The notes under the pieces: model-generated
The model's input: only the letters and a program-made list of their open reading frames with translations
What the model was told of the DNA's origin: nothing
Database searches by the model: none
Assembly: GCF_014192155.1 (NCBI RefSeq)
Contig: NZ_JACHXO010000007.1
Location: 248,001-312,000, forward strand
DNA length: 64,000 bases
DNA from: Roseateles terrae
GTDB taxonomy: Bacteria; Pseudomonadota; Gammaproteobacteria; Burkholderiales; Burkholderiaceae_C
Direction: 5' to 3'
Translations under genes and position numbers: made by a program
Shown: in pieces, positions 48,260 to 57,630 of the stretch
How positions within the stretch are numbered: the stretch's first letter is position 1
Layout of the letters: each line of letters begins with the position of its first letter

Positions 48260-49225
48260 TCATTTCTCCTTGCGCGCGGGCTCGAAACCCGCTTCTCCGG
48301 GGCCGGCCGGTCCTGGCTGCGGCCCGAGCAACAGACTCTGCGGCTGATCCGCCAGCCCCTGTGCCGCCTTCTCCAGTGCCCGCGCGGCGCGGGACAGGTC
48401 TTCCAGCAGCGCATGCTCACGCGGACGCTCCTCGCTGCCCACCAGGGATAGCTCGATCCGCTTGATCGACGCCTGCAGCTGTGCGGCCGCATCACCGATC
48501 TTCTCGATTTCCGTGGCGCGCGCCTTGTAGGCATCGACCATCTCGCCGCCCTTGACGGTCAGCTGGTCCACGCTCCCCAGGGTCTTCTGCCCCGCGACCA
48601 CCAGGCCATCCGCATTCTTCACCAGCGACGGCAGCGCCTGCGCCGTGGGATGCATCTCACTGACCAGCTGATTCAAACCCGCCGAGGCTTCCTTCAGCTG
48701 CGCCAGCGTCTGGCTGAACTGCTGCTGGTTGTTGTCGCTGAGCACCAGGTTGATGCGCTTCATCGTTTCCAGCGCATTGGCGGCGAGCTTCGGGCCGATG
48801 TCGGTCAGCTGATCGAGAATGGAAGGCGCCAGCGGGATGCGCCGCGTCTGCACCACGCTCTGCTCCGGGGCCACGGTCGGCTCGCCGTCGCTGAGGTCGA
48901 TGAAGGACAGTCCGGTGATGCCCTGGTAGCCCAGCTTGGCCACGGTGCCCGGTGCGATGGGGGCGGCGGCATCGACATCGATGTCCACCAGAATCTGGCG
49001 CGCCTCGGCCGGATCAAAGCGGATGCTGTCCACCTTGCCGATGACGACGCCGCGCAGCTTCACTGGTGCTTTCACATTCAACCCCGGCACGCCGGAGCGG
49101 GAGACCACGGTAAAGGACTGGGTGGCGCCACGGTCCCCGCGGAACCACAGCACCACGGCCACCAGCGCAGCGCTCAGCAGGAGCACGAACAGGCCGGTGG
49201 CCAGGGCGTGAGCTTTGTTTTCCAT
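48260..49225 (-). CDS. MlaD-like MCE-domain lipid transport protein
   Basis: Product of 321 residues. One N-terminal membrane helix (ATGLFVLLLSAALVAVVLWF) is followed by the MCE domain (FTVVSRSGVPGLNVKAPVKLRGVVIGKV, LGYQGITGLSFIDL) and a long helical C-terminal region. MCE proteins form periplasmic hexamers that carry lipids for the Mla-type ABC complex encoded upstream. The lipoprotein gene follows by four bases. Confidence 0.93.
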   Translation of the reverse strand: MENKAHALATGLFVLLLSAALVAVVLWFRGDRGATQSFTVVSRSGVPGLNVKAPVKLRGVVIGKVDSIRFDPAEARQILVDIDVDAAAPIAPGTVAKLGYQGITGLSFIDLSDGEPTVAPEQSVVQTRRIPLAPSILDQLTDIGPKLAANALETMKRINLVLSDNNQQQFSQTLAQLKEASAGLNQLVSEMHPTAQALPSLVKNADGLVVAGQKTLGSVDQLTVKGGEMVDAYKARATEIEKIGDAAAQLQASIKRIELSLVGSEERPREHALLEDLSRAARALEKAAQGLADQPQSLLLGPQPGPAGPGEAGFEPARKEK

Positions 49226-49292
49226 GAGTTCGGTCGGGTTCTGGGCGTTCGGTGAGAGTCAATGAAGGCGCAATACGCGTGGCGGCCAACGC

Positions 49293-50165
49293 TCAAGCAG
49301 GTTGCGGGTCGTCCTGGTGATGCAGCGCATCGCGATAGCTGCGCAGGCTTTCCTCCGCGCAGCGCTGCACATGGCCGAGGAAGAAATTGCGGATGAACGG
49401 ATGCTGCATCTGCACCACCTGCTCCAGCCCTCCATGCGCCACCAGCTGCTGGTCCGCCAGCACCGCAATGCGGTCCACCAGCGCAAACAGCGTGTCTACA
49501 TCGTGGGTGACCATCACCACCGTCAGCGCCATCTCGCGCTTGAGGCTTTCGATCAGCTGCACAAAGCGTTTGGAACTGGCCGGATCCAGCCCGGCGGTGG
49601 GCTCGTCAAGGAACAGCAGTTGCGGATCCATGATCAGCGCACGCGCCAGGGACACCCGCTTGATCATGCCGCCCGACAGCTCGGACGGCATCTTCACGCC
49701 GTCCTCCGGCTTGAGCCCCACCTGCACCAGCTTCTGCATCACCAGCTCGGCGATCAGGTCCTTGGGCAGCGACTTGAGCTCACGCAGCGGCAGTGCGATG
49801 TTGTCGAAGACGGTGAGCGCCGAGAACAGCGCCCCCTGCTGGAACAGCACCCCCCAGCGGTGGCGCACCTGCGCCAGATCGGTCGCTTCGCAGTTGCCCA
49901 GGCGGTGGCCAAGCACCAGCACCTCACCTTCACTGGGCCGCTCCAGTCCGAGCATCAGGCGCAGCAGCGTCGTCTTGCCGCTGCCCGAGCCGCCGATGAT
50001 GCCCAGCACCTCGCCAGCCTTCACATCCAGGCTGATGTCCTTGTGGATGCGCACGCCGCCCAGCACGGTGCCGACATGACGCACCGAAATCACCACGTCC
50101 TCGCTCACCGCGTCGCGCGGTTCTTGGCAACTGCTGCCGGACATCGAATCGATGACGCCACTCAT
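49293..50165 (-). CDS. MlaF-like ABC transporter ATP-binding protein
   Basis: Product of 290 residues. Walker A GGSGSGKTT, the ABC signature LSGGMIKR and Walker B LLFLDEPTAGLDP are all present, followed by VTHDVDTLFALVDRIAVL. The variant signature LSGGM is typical of the Mla/MCE-linked ATPases. It overlaps the permease gene by four bases. Confidence 0.95.
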   Translation of the reverse strand: MSGVIDSMSGSSCQEPRDAVSEDVVISVRHVGTVLGGVRIHKDISLDVKAGEVLGIIGGSGSGKTTLLRLMLGLERPSEGEVLVLGHRLGNCEATDLAQVRHRWGVLFQQGALFSALTVFDNIALPLRELKSLPKDLIAELVMQKLVQVGLKPEDGVKMPSELSGGMIKRVSLARALIMDPQLLFLDEPTAGLDPASSKRFVQLIESLKREMALTVVMVTHDVDTLFALVDRIAVLADQQLVAHGGLEQVVQMQHPFIRNFFLGHVQRCAEESLRSYRDALHHQDDPQPA

Positions 50166-51400
50166 ACTTTGAGCCCCACGTTGGAGAACATCACGGCAAA
50201 GATCGCATCCACCACGATCACCATGGTGATGGAGGCCACCACCGACTGGGTCGTCCCGGCCGCCAGGCTTTCACTGTTGGGCCGGATGCGCAGACCGAAG
50301 TGGCAGGCCACAAAGGCAATCAGCACGCCGAACACCGCTGACTTCGACACCCCCAGCCACAAATTGGCAATCGGCACCGATGCCGGCAGGCCCTGGAGAA
50401 ACTGCACATAGTCCAGTCCCAGCGTGGCACGGGCAGCCAGCATGCCACCCAGCAGCACCATGCTGCTGGTCCACACGGTGACCAGCGGCAGCGAGATGGC
50501 CAGGGCCACCATTTTGGGGAAGACAAGCCGCACGGTGTGGGAGATGCCCATCACCGACAAGGCATCCAGTTCCTGCGTCACCCGCATGACGCCGATCTGC
50601 GCCGTCATGGCCGAGCCGCTGCGACCGGCCACCAGGATGGCCGCCAGCAAAGGCCCGAGCTCCCGCCAGACGCTGATGCCCAGGATGTTGATGACGTAGA
50701 TGTCGGCGCCGAAGTTCTGCAGCTGCCGCGCGATCAGATAAGACAGCGTGATGCCGACCAGCACGCCCACCAGCGCGGTAATGCCGAGCGCCTGCGCGCC
50801 GCTGCGGTAAATGTGGGCGGAAATGTCGGACCAGGCGACCAGACCGGGATGGCGGGCCATGCGGCCACAGTCGCGGACGACCTGTCCGAACAACGCGATG
50901 GCGTCGATCAGATGCTCGGCCAGGTGAAACAGGGTCTGGCCCAGCTTCCAGGGGCTTTCCTTGCGATGCGGCCGGGTGGCCTTGCCGGACTTGGCACTGA
51001 GGCGCGCGAACTGGGCCTGGAACATGGCGGCGGCCGCGGTGGTGGGCCACTGCAGATCGGCTGGCTGCTGGCGACCCCAGGCCTGCCAGAGCAGCAAGGC
51101 ACCGGTGGGGTCCATGCGGGCGACGGCGCTGAGGTCCCAGCGTACGCCCGACCTGGGCAGCGTGCCCAGCTCCGTCCGGAGCGCCTCCACCCGATCACGC
51201 AGGGCGAGCAGTGTCCAGTCGCCTTCGAGGCGGGCCTGGACCTCATTGCCGGCATCGCTTCGCAACAGCCGAGGGGTGCTGTCGGTCGAGGTGGCCGAGG
51301 CGGCGCCAGCCGCAGAAGCGTCGGACGCGGACGTGTCGGTGCCGGCCGTCCTGGAGGCGGGTGCGGGTGACGGTGCGGGAGTTGGGGGCGTGGGCTCCAT
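50162..51400 (-). CDS. MlaE-like permease with an N-terminal STAS-like domain
   Basis: Product of 412 residues from the ATG at 51400 (MEPTPPTPAPSPAP). After a Pro/Ala-rich lead, residues about 45-125 look like a STAS domain (GVRWDLSAVARMDPTGALLLWQAWG). The MlaE permease follows from about 150 with its conserved SYLIARQLQNFGADIYVINILGIS, RELGPLLAAILVAGRSGSAMTAQIG and the final SVVASITMVIVVDAIFAVMF. It is the first gene of the lipid-transport operon. Confidence 0.92.
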   Translation of the reverse strand: MEPTPPTPAPSPAPASRTAGTDTSASDASAAGAASATSTDSTPRLLRSDAGNEVQARLEGDWTLLALRDRVEALRTELGTLPRSGVRWDLSAVARMDPTGALLLWQAWGRQQPADLQWPTTAAAAMFQAQFARLSAKSGKATRPHRKESPWKLGQTLFHLAEHLIDAIALFGQVVRDCGRMARHPGLVAWSDISAHIYRSGAQALGITALVGVLVGITLSYLIARQLQNFGADIYVINILGISVWRELGPLLAAILVAGRSGSAMTAQIGVMRVTQELDALSVMGISHTVRLVFPKMVALAISLPLVTVWTSSMVLLGGMLAARATLGLDYVQFLQGLPASVPIANLWLGVSKSAVFGVLIAFVACHFGLRIRPNSESLAAGTTQSVVASITMVIVVDAIFAVMFSNVGLKV

Positions 51401-51476
51401 GACCCGCACAGCATAACGGCCCCGCGTTGCGGTCAGACCGTTGCGGGGTCAAAGCCGAAAGCGCGGCGCACAAAGC

Positions 51477-51508
51477 AAAACGCCTGATACTTTGCAGTAC
51501 CAGGCGTT
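51477..51508 (-). terminator. Intrinsic terminator after tRNA-Pro
   Basis: AACGCCTG (51479-51486) pairs with CAGGCGTT (51501-51508) with further inner pairing around the loop. On the minus strand TTGCTTTG follows. It ends the tRNA-Pro transcript. Confidence 0.65.
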
Positions 51509-51523
51509 CAGTCTTCTTATAAA

Positions 51524-51600
51524 TGGTCGGGGTGGCGGGATTCGAACTCGCGACCCCTTGCACCCCATGCAAGTGCGCTACCAGGCTGCGCTACACCCCG
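51524..51600 (-). tRNA. tRNA-Pro (anticodon GGG)
   Basis: Starts CGGGGTG at 51600 and ends CACCCCG-A-CCA at 51524; the anticodon stem CTTGC/GCAAG encloses the loop ATGGGGT with GGG. 77 bases with encoded CCA. It follows the MerR gene by 34 bases. Confidence 0.97.
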
Positions 51601-51634
51601 ACGAAGACTTAGATTCTATACGCGTTTTGAACGC

Positions 51635-52174
51635 TCACGCAAGCAAACTCTCGCGAATGGCCAACAATTCTTCTCTCACCTGTTCGAGAGAGAGTTTGTC
51701 CAGCGGCACCGTCGTGTGCGCCGCGCCGTCCGACACACCAGCCGCGCGGGCCCGATACGGCTCACGGAACCCATCGCGCAACAGAGGATCGCGCAGATGC
51801 GAATCCACCAGCTGCGAATCCTGCAGATGCAAGTGGGTGGACTGCTCTGCCGCCGCCATCGCTTCCGCACGAAATTCCTGGGCTTGCGTGGCCGGACTCT
51901 GACCGGCATGGATGCCGTGCGCCGCTTCAGTCAGCTGATTCCGGGCCCCGCTGATGGTGAAGCCCTGGTCATACAGCAGGTCACGAATGCGGCGGATCAG
52001 CAGCACTTCGTGATGCTGGTAGTAGCGGCGGTTGCCGCGCCGCTTCATCGGCTTGAGCTGGGTGAATTCCTGTTCCCAATAGCGCAGCACATACGGCTTC
52101 ACGCCGCACAACTCACTCACCTCACCGATGGTGAAGTAGCGCTTGGCGGGAATGGCGGGAAGCGTGATGTCCAT
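51635..52174 (-). CDS. MerR-family transcriptional regulator
   Basis: Product of 179 residues. The N-terminal winged-helix MerR domain is clear: YFTIGEVSELCGVKPYVLRYWEQEF, then RRGNRRYYQHHEVLLIRRIRDLLYDQGFTI. The rest is a helical dimerisation part of no known ligand domain. Lying after ihfA is usual for this regulator in betaproteobacteria. Targets unknown. Confidence 0.93.
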   Translation of the reverse strand: MDITLPAIPAKRYFTIGEVSELCGVKPYVLRYWEQEFTQLKPMKRRGNRRYYQHHEVLLIRRIRDLLYDQGFTISGARNQLTEAAHGIHAGQSPATQAQEFRAEAMAAAEQSTHLHLQDSQLVDSHLRDPLLRDGFREPYRARAAGVSDGAAHTTVPLDKLSLEQVREELLAIRESLLA

Positions 52175-52214
52175 TGGAATCAGGTGCTCCGGCAGCTGGG
52201 ACGGAGGTCAGACT

Positions 52215-52580
52215 CTACTCGAAGTCTCCGGCAGCGGGCGCGTTCCCTTGCACAGCTTCTTTCAATTTGTGACTGGCGTGAAATGTGACGACGTTGCGCG
52301 CCTTGATGGGGATCGCTTCGCCGGTGCGCGGGTTGCGTCCGGGGCGCGGTGCCTTGCGACGGATGTTGAAGTTGCCGAATCCGGACAGCTTCACCTCACG
52401 ACCGCTGGAGAGGCTGTCGTGAATGATGTCGAAGAAGGCTTCGACCATGTCCTTGGATTCACGCTTGTTCAGTCCGAGCTTGTCGAACAGCAGTTCGGCG
52501 AGCTCCGCCTTGGTCAGCGTCGGCGTTTCGAGGCTGCCCAGCAGCACCCGCGCCTGTTCCTTGATGTCATCGTCGCTCAT
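52215..52580 (-). CDS. ihfA: Integration host factor alpha subunit
   Basis: Product of 121 residues, slightly longer than in E. coli through an extended C-terminal tail. The DNA-binding arm [19 protein letters not shown] with the intercalating proline is present, as is [10 protein letters not shown]. It heterodimerises with IhfB. Location after pheT is conserved. Confidence 0.96.
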   Translation of the reverse strand: MSDDDIKEQARVLLGSLETPTLTKAELAELLFDKLGLNKRESKDMVEAFFDIIHDSLSSGREVKLSGFGNFNIRRKAPRPGRNPRTGEAIPIKARNVVTFHASHKLKEAVQGNAPAAGDFE

Positions 52581-52684
52581 CGGCTTCCCTCTCCTCTCCC
52601 GCGTCCTCGTTCCGCATGCCCCTCGGTCGAAGCCCCCTGCTTGCGGGGGGTCCTGACCGGAGGGCTGCCGCTCCTGGCCCGGCG

Positions 52685-55102
52685 TCAGCCCCGCAGACGA
52701 GCGCCGAGCCGCGCCGACAGCTGGTTCACCACCTTGCTGACGGCCTGCTCGATACGTTCATCGGTCAGGGTGTTGTCGTCGTCCAGCAGTTCCAGGCGTA
52801 CCGCCAGGCTCCGCTCGCCGGCTTTGAGCTCGGCCGTCGGCTCCGCCGGCTTGAAGACGTCAAACAACCGGGCGGAGCGTACCAGGGTCTCGCCGCTGCC
52901 GTGGATGGCATCCATCAGCGCGGCATGCGTCACCTGTTCGCTGACGATGACGGCCAGGTCACGCTGCACCGCCTGCAGACGGGCCACCCCCTTGCCTTGC
53001 GGCACCAGGCGCGACAGCACCGCATCCAGCGCCAGCTCGAACAGCACGGGTGCCGAGCTCAGCTCGTAGCTCTGACGCCACTTGGGATGCAGCTCGCCCA
53101 CCACGCCGATCTCGACGCCGTCCAGCAGCACACGGGCGCTGCGGCCCGGATGCAGCGCCGGGTGTTCCGCAGCCTCAAACTGCAGCTGGCGCGGCGCAAA
53201 CAGCGCTTCCAGGTCGCCCTTCACATCGAAGAAGTCCACCGGGCGGTCCCGCTCGGCCCACTGCTGCTGCTCGGCCGGGCCCCAGGCCAGACCGGCCAGG
53301 CGCAGCGGCTGGCGCACGCCGGCGATGGTGGTGTCGCTCTCCTGCACCGAGGCATCCCGCAGGAAGACACGGCCGATCTCGAACACACGCACCCGCGGCG
53401 CCTTGCGCGACAGGTTGTTGCGCAAGACCTGGATCAGGCTGCCCATCAGGCTGCTGCGCATCACCGCCAGCGGCGCGGCAATCGGATTCAGCAGCTGGAT
53501 CGGCTGCTCATTGCCGGCCAGCTCGCGTTCCCAGCGCGCTTCAACGAAGCTGAAGTTGATCGTTTCGAAGTAGTCGCGTGCGGCCATTGCGTGGCGCAGC
53601 GCATGCACGCTGCGGCGCGTCTCGCTCGGCACCTTGCCGACCACCGGCGCGAGCGGCGGCGTCGCCGGCAGGCGGGTGTACCCCAGCACCCGCACCACTT
53701 CCTCGATCAGATCTTCTTCGATCTGAATATCGAAACGGAAGGTCGGCGGCACCACCGTCAACACGCCGGGGGCGGTGACGCTGAATTCCAGGCCCAGACG
53801 GGTGAAGACGGTTTCGCAATCGGCCTGCGTCACCGGCATGCCGATGACCTTCGCGGCGCGCTCAACACGCAGCGCCACCGGCTTGCGCTCGGGCAGGGCC
53901 ACGACGTGATCGTCCATCGGACCGGCCTGGCCGCCGCAGATCTCGAGGATCAACTGGGTGATGCGCTCGATGTGGTCGGTCGTGCCGGACGGATCCACGC
54001 CCCGCTCGAAGCGGTGACCCGCATCGGTCGAGAAGTTGAAGCGCCGCGAGCGGCCCATGACCGCCTTCGGCCACCAGAATGCGGCTTCCACATAGACATT
54101 GGTGGTGTCGTCCGAGACGGCGGTGGCGTCGCCGCCCATGATGCCGGCCAGGGACTCGACCTGCTGGCTGTCGGCGATGACGCCCACCGTGTCATCCAGC
54201 TCGATGGTGTTGCCATTGAGCAGCTTGAGCTGTTCGCCCTTGCGGCCCCAGCGCACCACCAGCTCGTTGTGGATCTTGTCCAGATCGAAGATGTGGGAGG
54301 GGCGGCCCAGCTCGAACATCACGTAGTTGGAGATGTCCACCAGCGGCGACACCGAACGCTGACCGCAACGGGCCAGGCGGTCCACCATCCAGGCAGGCGT
54401 TTGCGCTTTGGTGTTGACGCCGCGCACGATGCGGCCGGAGAAACGTCCGCACAGGTCGGCCGCTTCCACACGCACCGGCAGCTTGTCCGGGTGGGCCACG
54501 GCTGCGGGCGTGATCTGCGGCGCCATCAGCGGCGCACCGGTGAGCGCCGACACTTCGCGGGCGATGCCGTAGACGCTCAGCGCATGGGCCAGGTTGGGCG
54601 TGAGCTTGAGGGTGAACAGCGTGTCGTCGAGCTTCAGGTGCTCGCGGATGTTCTGGCCCAGCGGCGCATCCGCGGCCAGTTCCAGCAGGCCGCCGTGGTC
54701 CTCGGAGAGCTTGAGCTCCCGGGCCGAGCACAGCATGCCGAAGCTCTCCACACCGCGCAGCTTGCCGACCTTGATCTTGAACGGCTTGCCGTCTTCGCCC
54801 GGGGGCAGTTCGGCGCCCACGGTGGCCAGCGGCACGCGGATGCCGACGCGCGCATTGGGAGCGCCGCAGACGATCTGCAGCAGCTCCGGCCCACCGGCAT
54901 TGACCTTGCACACACGCAGGCGGTCCGCATCCGGATGCTGGACGGCTTCAACGATCTCGGCCACCACGATGCCGTGGAACGGCGGCGCGACCGGACGGAG
55001 TTCTTCCACTTCCAGGCCGGACATGGTCAGCAGTTCGGCCAGCTCTTGGGTGTTCAGCGCAGGATTGCAAAAGGCCCGCAGCCAGGACTCAGGGAATTGC
55101 AT
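52685..55102 (-). CDS. pheT: Phenylalanine-tRNA ligase beta subunit
   Basis: Product of 805 residues, normal for the bacterial beta chain. The N-terminal tRNA-binding domain ([14 protein letters not shown]), the B3/B4 editing region, the B5 domain ([14 protein letters not shown]) and the C-terminal anticodon-binding domain ([18 protein letters not shown]) appear in order. The start at 55102 is [14 protein letters not shown]. It is 21 bases downstream of pheS. Confidence 0.97.
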   Translation of the reverse strand: MQFPESWLRAFCNPALNTQELAELLTMSGLEVEELRPVAPPFHGIVVAEIVEAVQHPDADRLRVCKVNAGGPELLQIVCGAPNARVGIRVPLATVGAELPPGEDGKPFKIKVGKLRGVESFGMLCSARELKLSEDHGGLLELAADAPLGQNIREHLKLDDTLFTLKLTPNLAHALSVYGIAREVSALTGAPLMAPQITPAAVAHPDKLPVRVEAADLCGRFSGRIVRGVNTKAQTPAWMVDRLARCGQRSVSPLVDISNYVMFELGRPSHIFDLDKIHNELVVRWGRKGEQLKLLNGNTIELDDTVGVIADSQQVESLAGIMGGDATAVSDDTTNVYVEAAFWWPKAVMGRSRRFNFSTDAGHRFERGVDPSGTTDHIERITQLILEICGGQAGPMDDHVVALPERKPVALRVERAAKVIGMPVTQADCETVFTRLGLEFSVTAPGVLTVVPPTFRFDIQIEEDLIEEVVRVLGYTRLPATPPLAPVVGKVPSETRRSVHALRHAMAARDYFETINFSFVEARWERELAGNEQPIQLLNPIAAPLAVMRSSLMGSLIQVLRNNLSRKAPRVRVFEIGRVFLRDASVQESDTTIAGVRQPLRLAGLAWGPAEQQQWAERDRPVDFFDVKGDLEALFAPRQLQFEAAEHPALHPGRSARVLLDGVEIGVVGELHPKWRQSYELSSAPVLFELALDAVLSRLVPQGKGVARLQAVQRDLAVIVSEQVTHAALMDAIHGSGETLVRSARLFDVFKPAEPTAELKAGERSLAVRLELLDDDNTLTDERIEQAVSKVVNQLSARLGARLRG

Positions 55103-55123
55103 GTCGATGTCTTTCGGGCTTTT

Positions 55124-56161
55124 TTACTTGAATTGCGACAGGAAACGCAGATCGCCATCAAAGAACAGGCGCAGGTCGTTGACCCCGTAACGCAGCATCG
55201 CCAGACGGTCGATGCCGGAGCCGAAGGCAAAACCGATGTAGCGCTCCGGATCCAGGCCCATGTTGCGGATGACCTGCGGATGCACCTGACCGGAGCCGGA
55301 CACTTCCAGCCATCGGCCCTTGAGCGGACCGGACCCGAACATCATGTCGATTTCGGCGCTGGGCTCGGTGAAGGGGAAGTAGCTCGGGCGGAAGCGGATC
55401 TCCATGTCAGTCGTCTCGAAGAACTGCTGCATGAAGTTGACGTAAACCGACTTCAGATCCTTGAAGCTGATGTTCTCGCCCACCCACAGGCCTTCGACCT
55501 GGTGGAACATGGGGGAGTGGGTGGCGTCGCTGTCCACGCGATAGGTGCGGCCCGGCGCGATCACCCGGATCTCGGGCATGGCCTGACCCGCATCGATCAG
55601 ATGCCGATGCTTCTTCACATGCTGCACCGCATAGCGGATCTGCATCGGGCTGGTGTGGGTGCGCAGCACATAGCCGTTCTCGACATAGAACGTGTCGTGC
55701 ATCGACCGCGCCGGATGGTCGGCCGGCGTGTTGAGCGCGGTGAAGTTGAACCAGTCGTTCTCGATCTCCGGGCCGTCGGCCACGTCAAATCCCATCGAAC
55801 CGAAGATCGCTTCGATGCGCTCCATGGCGCGGGTGATGGGATGCAGGCCGCCGGTGCCGCGCTGGCGACCCGGCAGGGTGACGTCCAGGGCTTCGGCCTT
55901 GAGCTGCTGCTCGAGTTCGGCATCGGCCAGCGCCTGGCGACGAGCGGTCAGGGCCGCTTCGATGCCTTGCTTGAGCTGGTTGATCTCGGCGCCGCGCGTC
56001 TTCTTTTCTTCGACCGGCAGCTTGACCAGCCCCTTCATCAGCTCGGTCACCTGGCCGGTCTTGCCCAGAAATCGGGCTTTGGCGTTTTCCAGGTCGGCGG
56101 GGGTGGCGGCGGCGGCGAATTCACCGCGGGCCTGTTGCAGCAATTGATCGAGATCGTTCAT
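55124..56161 (-). CDS. pheS: Phenylalanine-tRNA ligase alpha subunit
   Basis: Product of 345 residues from the ATG at 56161 ([15 protein letters not shown]). Class II motifs are present: [17 protein letters not shown], the [11 protein letters not shown] segment, [11 protein letters not shown] and the motif 3 region [19 protein letters not shown]. The frame remains open upstream to 56257, but that part is the terminator region after rplT. Confidence 0.97.
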   Translation of the reverse strand: MNDLDQLLQQARGEFAAAATPADLENAKARFLGKTGQVTELMKGLVKLPVEEKKTRGAEINQLKQGIEAALTARRQALADAELEQQLKAEALDVTLPGRQRGTGGLHPITRAMERIEAIFGSMGFDVADGPEIENDWFNFTALNTPADHPARSMHDTFYVENGYVLRTHTSPMQIRYAVQHVKKHRHLIDAGQAMPEIRVIAPGRTYRVDSDATHSPMFHQVEGLWVGENISFKDLKSVYVNFMQQFFETTDMEIRFRPSYFPFTEPSAEIDMMFGSGPLKGRWLEVSGSGQVHPQVIRNMGLDPERYIGFAFGSGIDRLAMLRYGVNDLRLFFDGDLRFLSQFK

Positions 56162-56192
56162 CGCGGGGCGACTCAATTCGGAACAGACAATA

Positions 56193-56251
56193 AGAAAAGG
56201 CCGAACACCGAGGTGTCGGCCTTTGAAAAGGGCGCCTCGGCGAACCGAGGC
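56193..56251 (-). terminator. Two tandem hairpins between rplT and pheS
   Basis: First in transcription order, GCCTCGG (56234-56240) pairs with CCGAGGC (56245-56251) across a TTCG loop, followed by GCCCTTTTC. Second, AAAGGCCGA and CGGCCTTTT (within 56195-56224) form another stem, followed by CTTATTG. Both resemble intrinsic terminators or attenuators that would lower pheST expression relative to the ribosomal genes. No Phe-rich leader peptide was found. Confidence 0.65.
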
Positions 56252-56289
56252 TGCCACAGCCCCCCGCTTGCGCGGACGGCCGGCGGCAA

Positions 56290-56646
56290 TTAAGCGAGAG
56301 CGGCCTTCACCTTGGCGAAGATGCTGGCAAAACCAGCAGGATCGTTGACGGCGAGATCAGCCAGGACCTTGCGGTCGATGTCGATCTGGGCCTTCTTCAG
56401 GCCAGCCACGAACTTGCTGTAGCTCAGACCCAGGCCACGGCTTGCCGCGTTGATACGGGCAATCCACAGCTGGCGGAACACGCGCTTCTTGGCACGGCGG
56501 TCACGGTAGGCGTATTGGCCCGCCTTCATCACCGCCTGTTTGGCGATGCGGAAGACGTTCTTACGACGACCACGGAAGCCCTTGGCCAGAGCCAGGACCT
56601 TCTTGTGACGAGCACGTGCGGTAACACCACGTTTGACGCGAGGCAT
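56290..56646 (-). CDS. rplT: 50S ribosomal protein L20
   Basis: Product of 118 residues starting [19 protein letters not shown] with the conserved [29 protein letters not shown]. It binds 23S rRNA early in assembly. Order infC-rpmI-rplT is the standard one; in several bacteria L20 represses this operon. Confidence 0.99.
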   Translation of the reverse strand: MPRVKRGVTARARHKKVLALAKGFRGRRKNVFRIAKQAVMKAGQYAYRDRRAKKRVFRQLWIARINAASRGLGLSYSKFVAGLKKAQIDIDRKVLADLAVNDPAGFASIFAKVKAALA

Positions 56647-56672
56647 GTTGTATCTCCTTCTCTACAGCTGGA

Positions 56673-56876
56673 TTACAGACCAGCGAAAGGCAACATCGCA
56701 GCGATGTGGCCCATGTTGGTCTCATGCACGTTCGCGGCGCCGCGGAGCTGACGCTTGTTCTTCGTGGTCTTCTTGGTCAGGATGTGGCGCTTGAACGCCT
56801 GACCGCGCTTGACGGTACCACCCGGACGAACGCGAAAACGCTTTTTCGCGCTGCTCTTGGTCTTCATTTTGGGCAT
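56673..56876 (-). CDS. rpmI: 50S ribosomal protein L35
   Basis: Product of 67 residues starting [20 protein letters not shown], typical of L35. It lies between infC and rplT, 26 bases before the latter. Confidence 0.99.
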   Translation of the reverse strand: MPKMKTKSSAKKRFRVRPGGTVKRGQAFKRHILTKKTTKNKRQLRGAANVHETNMGHIAAMLPFAGL

Positions 56877-57015
56877 GACTGCTCCTTAGAAATGCGTCCC
56901 TCCAGGCGGCCTCGGGGAAACCGCTGCACTTGATGGCCTGAAGGAGACTAATAAACCCGCCGACGACCAGATCGACGGGCTGAACCTGGGTGATCGGTGC
57001 CGATCAAGCGCTCAA

Positions 57016-57564
57016 TCAGGAGCGCTTCTTCGGTGCCAGCACCATGATCATCTGGCGACCTTCGAGCTTGGGCATGTGCTCCACCACCGCCACATCCGCC
57101 AGTTCATCGCGGATGCGCTCCAGCATGCGCATGCCGATGTCCTGGTGGGTGATCTCGCGGCCGCGGTAGCGCAGCGTGACCTTGCCCTTGTCGCCGTCTT
57201 CAGCAATGAAGCGACGCAGATTGCGCATCTTGATCTGGTAGTCGCCTTCGTCCGTACCCGGACGGAATTTGACTTCCTTGACCTCGATGACCTTCTGCTT
57301 CGACTTGGCTTCCGCGGCGCGCTTCTGCTCCTGGTACTTGAACTTGCCGTAATCCATCAGCCGGCAGACCGGCGGATTGGCAGTGGCGGCGATTTCGACC
57401 AGGTCGACGTCCAGTTCTCCGGCCATACGAAGCGCTTCCTGAATGCTCACGATGCCGATGGGCTCGTTTTCAGGACCATTCAGACGAACTTCGGGGGCGA
57501 GGATTTCACGGTTCAGCCGATGCTTACGCTCGGGAATCGCACGACGGTCAGCAAAAGTAGCGAT
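57016..57564 (-). CDS. infC: Translation initiation factor IF-3 (start codon ATC)
   Basis: Product of 182 residues if it starts at the ATC at 57564 (reading [21 protein letters not shown]), with GAAAGG eight to nine bases before it. The first ATG-like or GTG starts downstream (57450) would delete the conserved N-terminal domain. infC is known for rare start codons that allow IF-3 to control itself. The N-domain signature [20 protein letters not shown] and the C-domain KKRS end are present. Confidence 0.94.
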   Translation of the reverse strand: MATFADRRAIPERKHRLNREILAPEVRLNGPENEPIGIVSIQEALRMAGELDVDLVEIAATANPPVCRLMDYGKFKYQEQKRAAEAKSKQKVIEVKEVKFRPGTDEGDYQIKMRNLRRFIAEDGDKGKVTLRYRGREITHQDIGMRMLERIRDELADVAVVEHMPKLEGRQMIMVLAPKKRS

Positions 57565-57630
57565 GGTGGTTACCTTTCAGCGAGCCTTGGCGGGGCCCGG
57601 ATGATCAACAAATAGCAAAGCGCGCCCGAC

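Noticed and set aside
56162-56290. Phe-rich leader peptide before pheS
   Set aside because: No start codon with a Phe run was found; the only Phe-containing frame overlaps the terminator arms.
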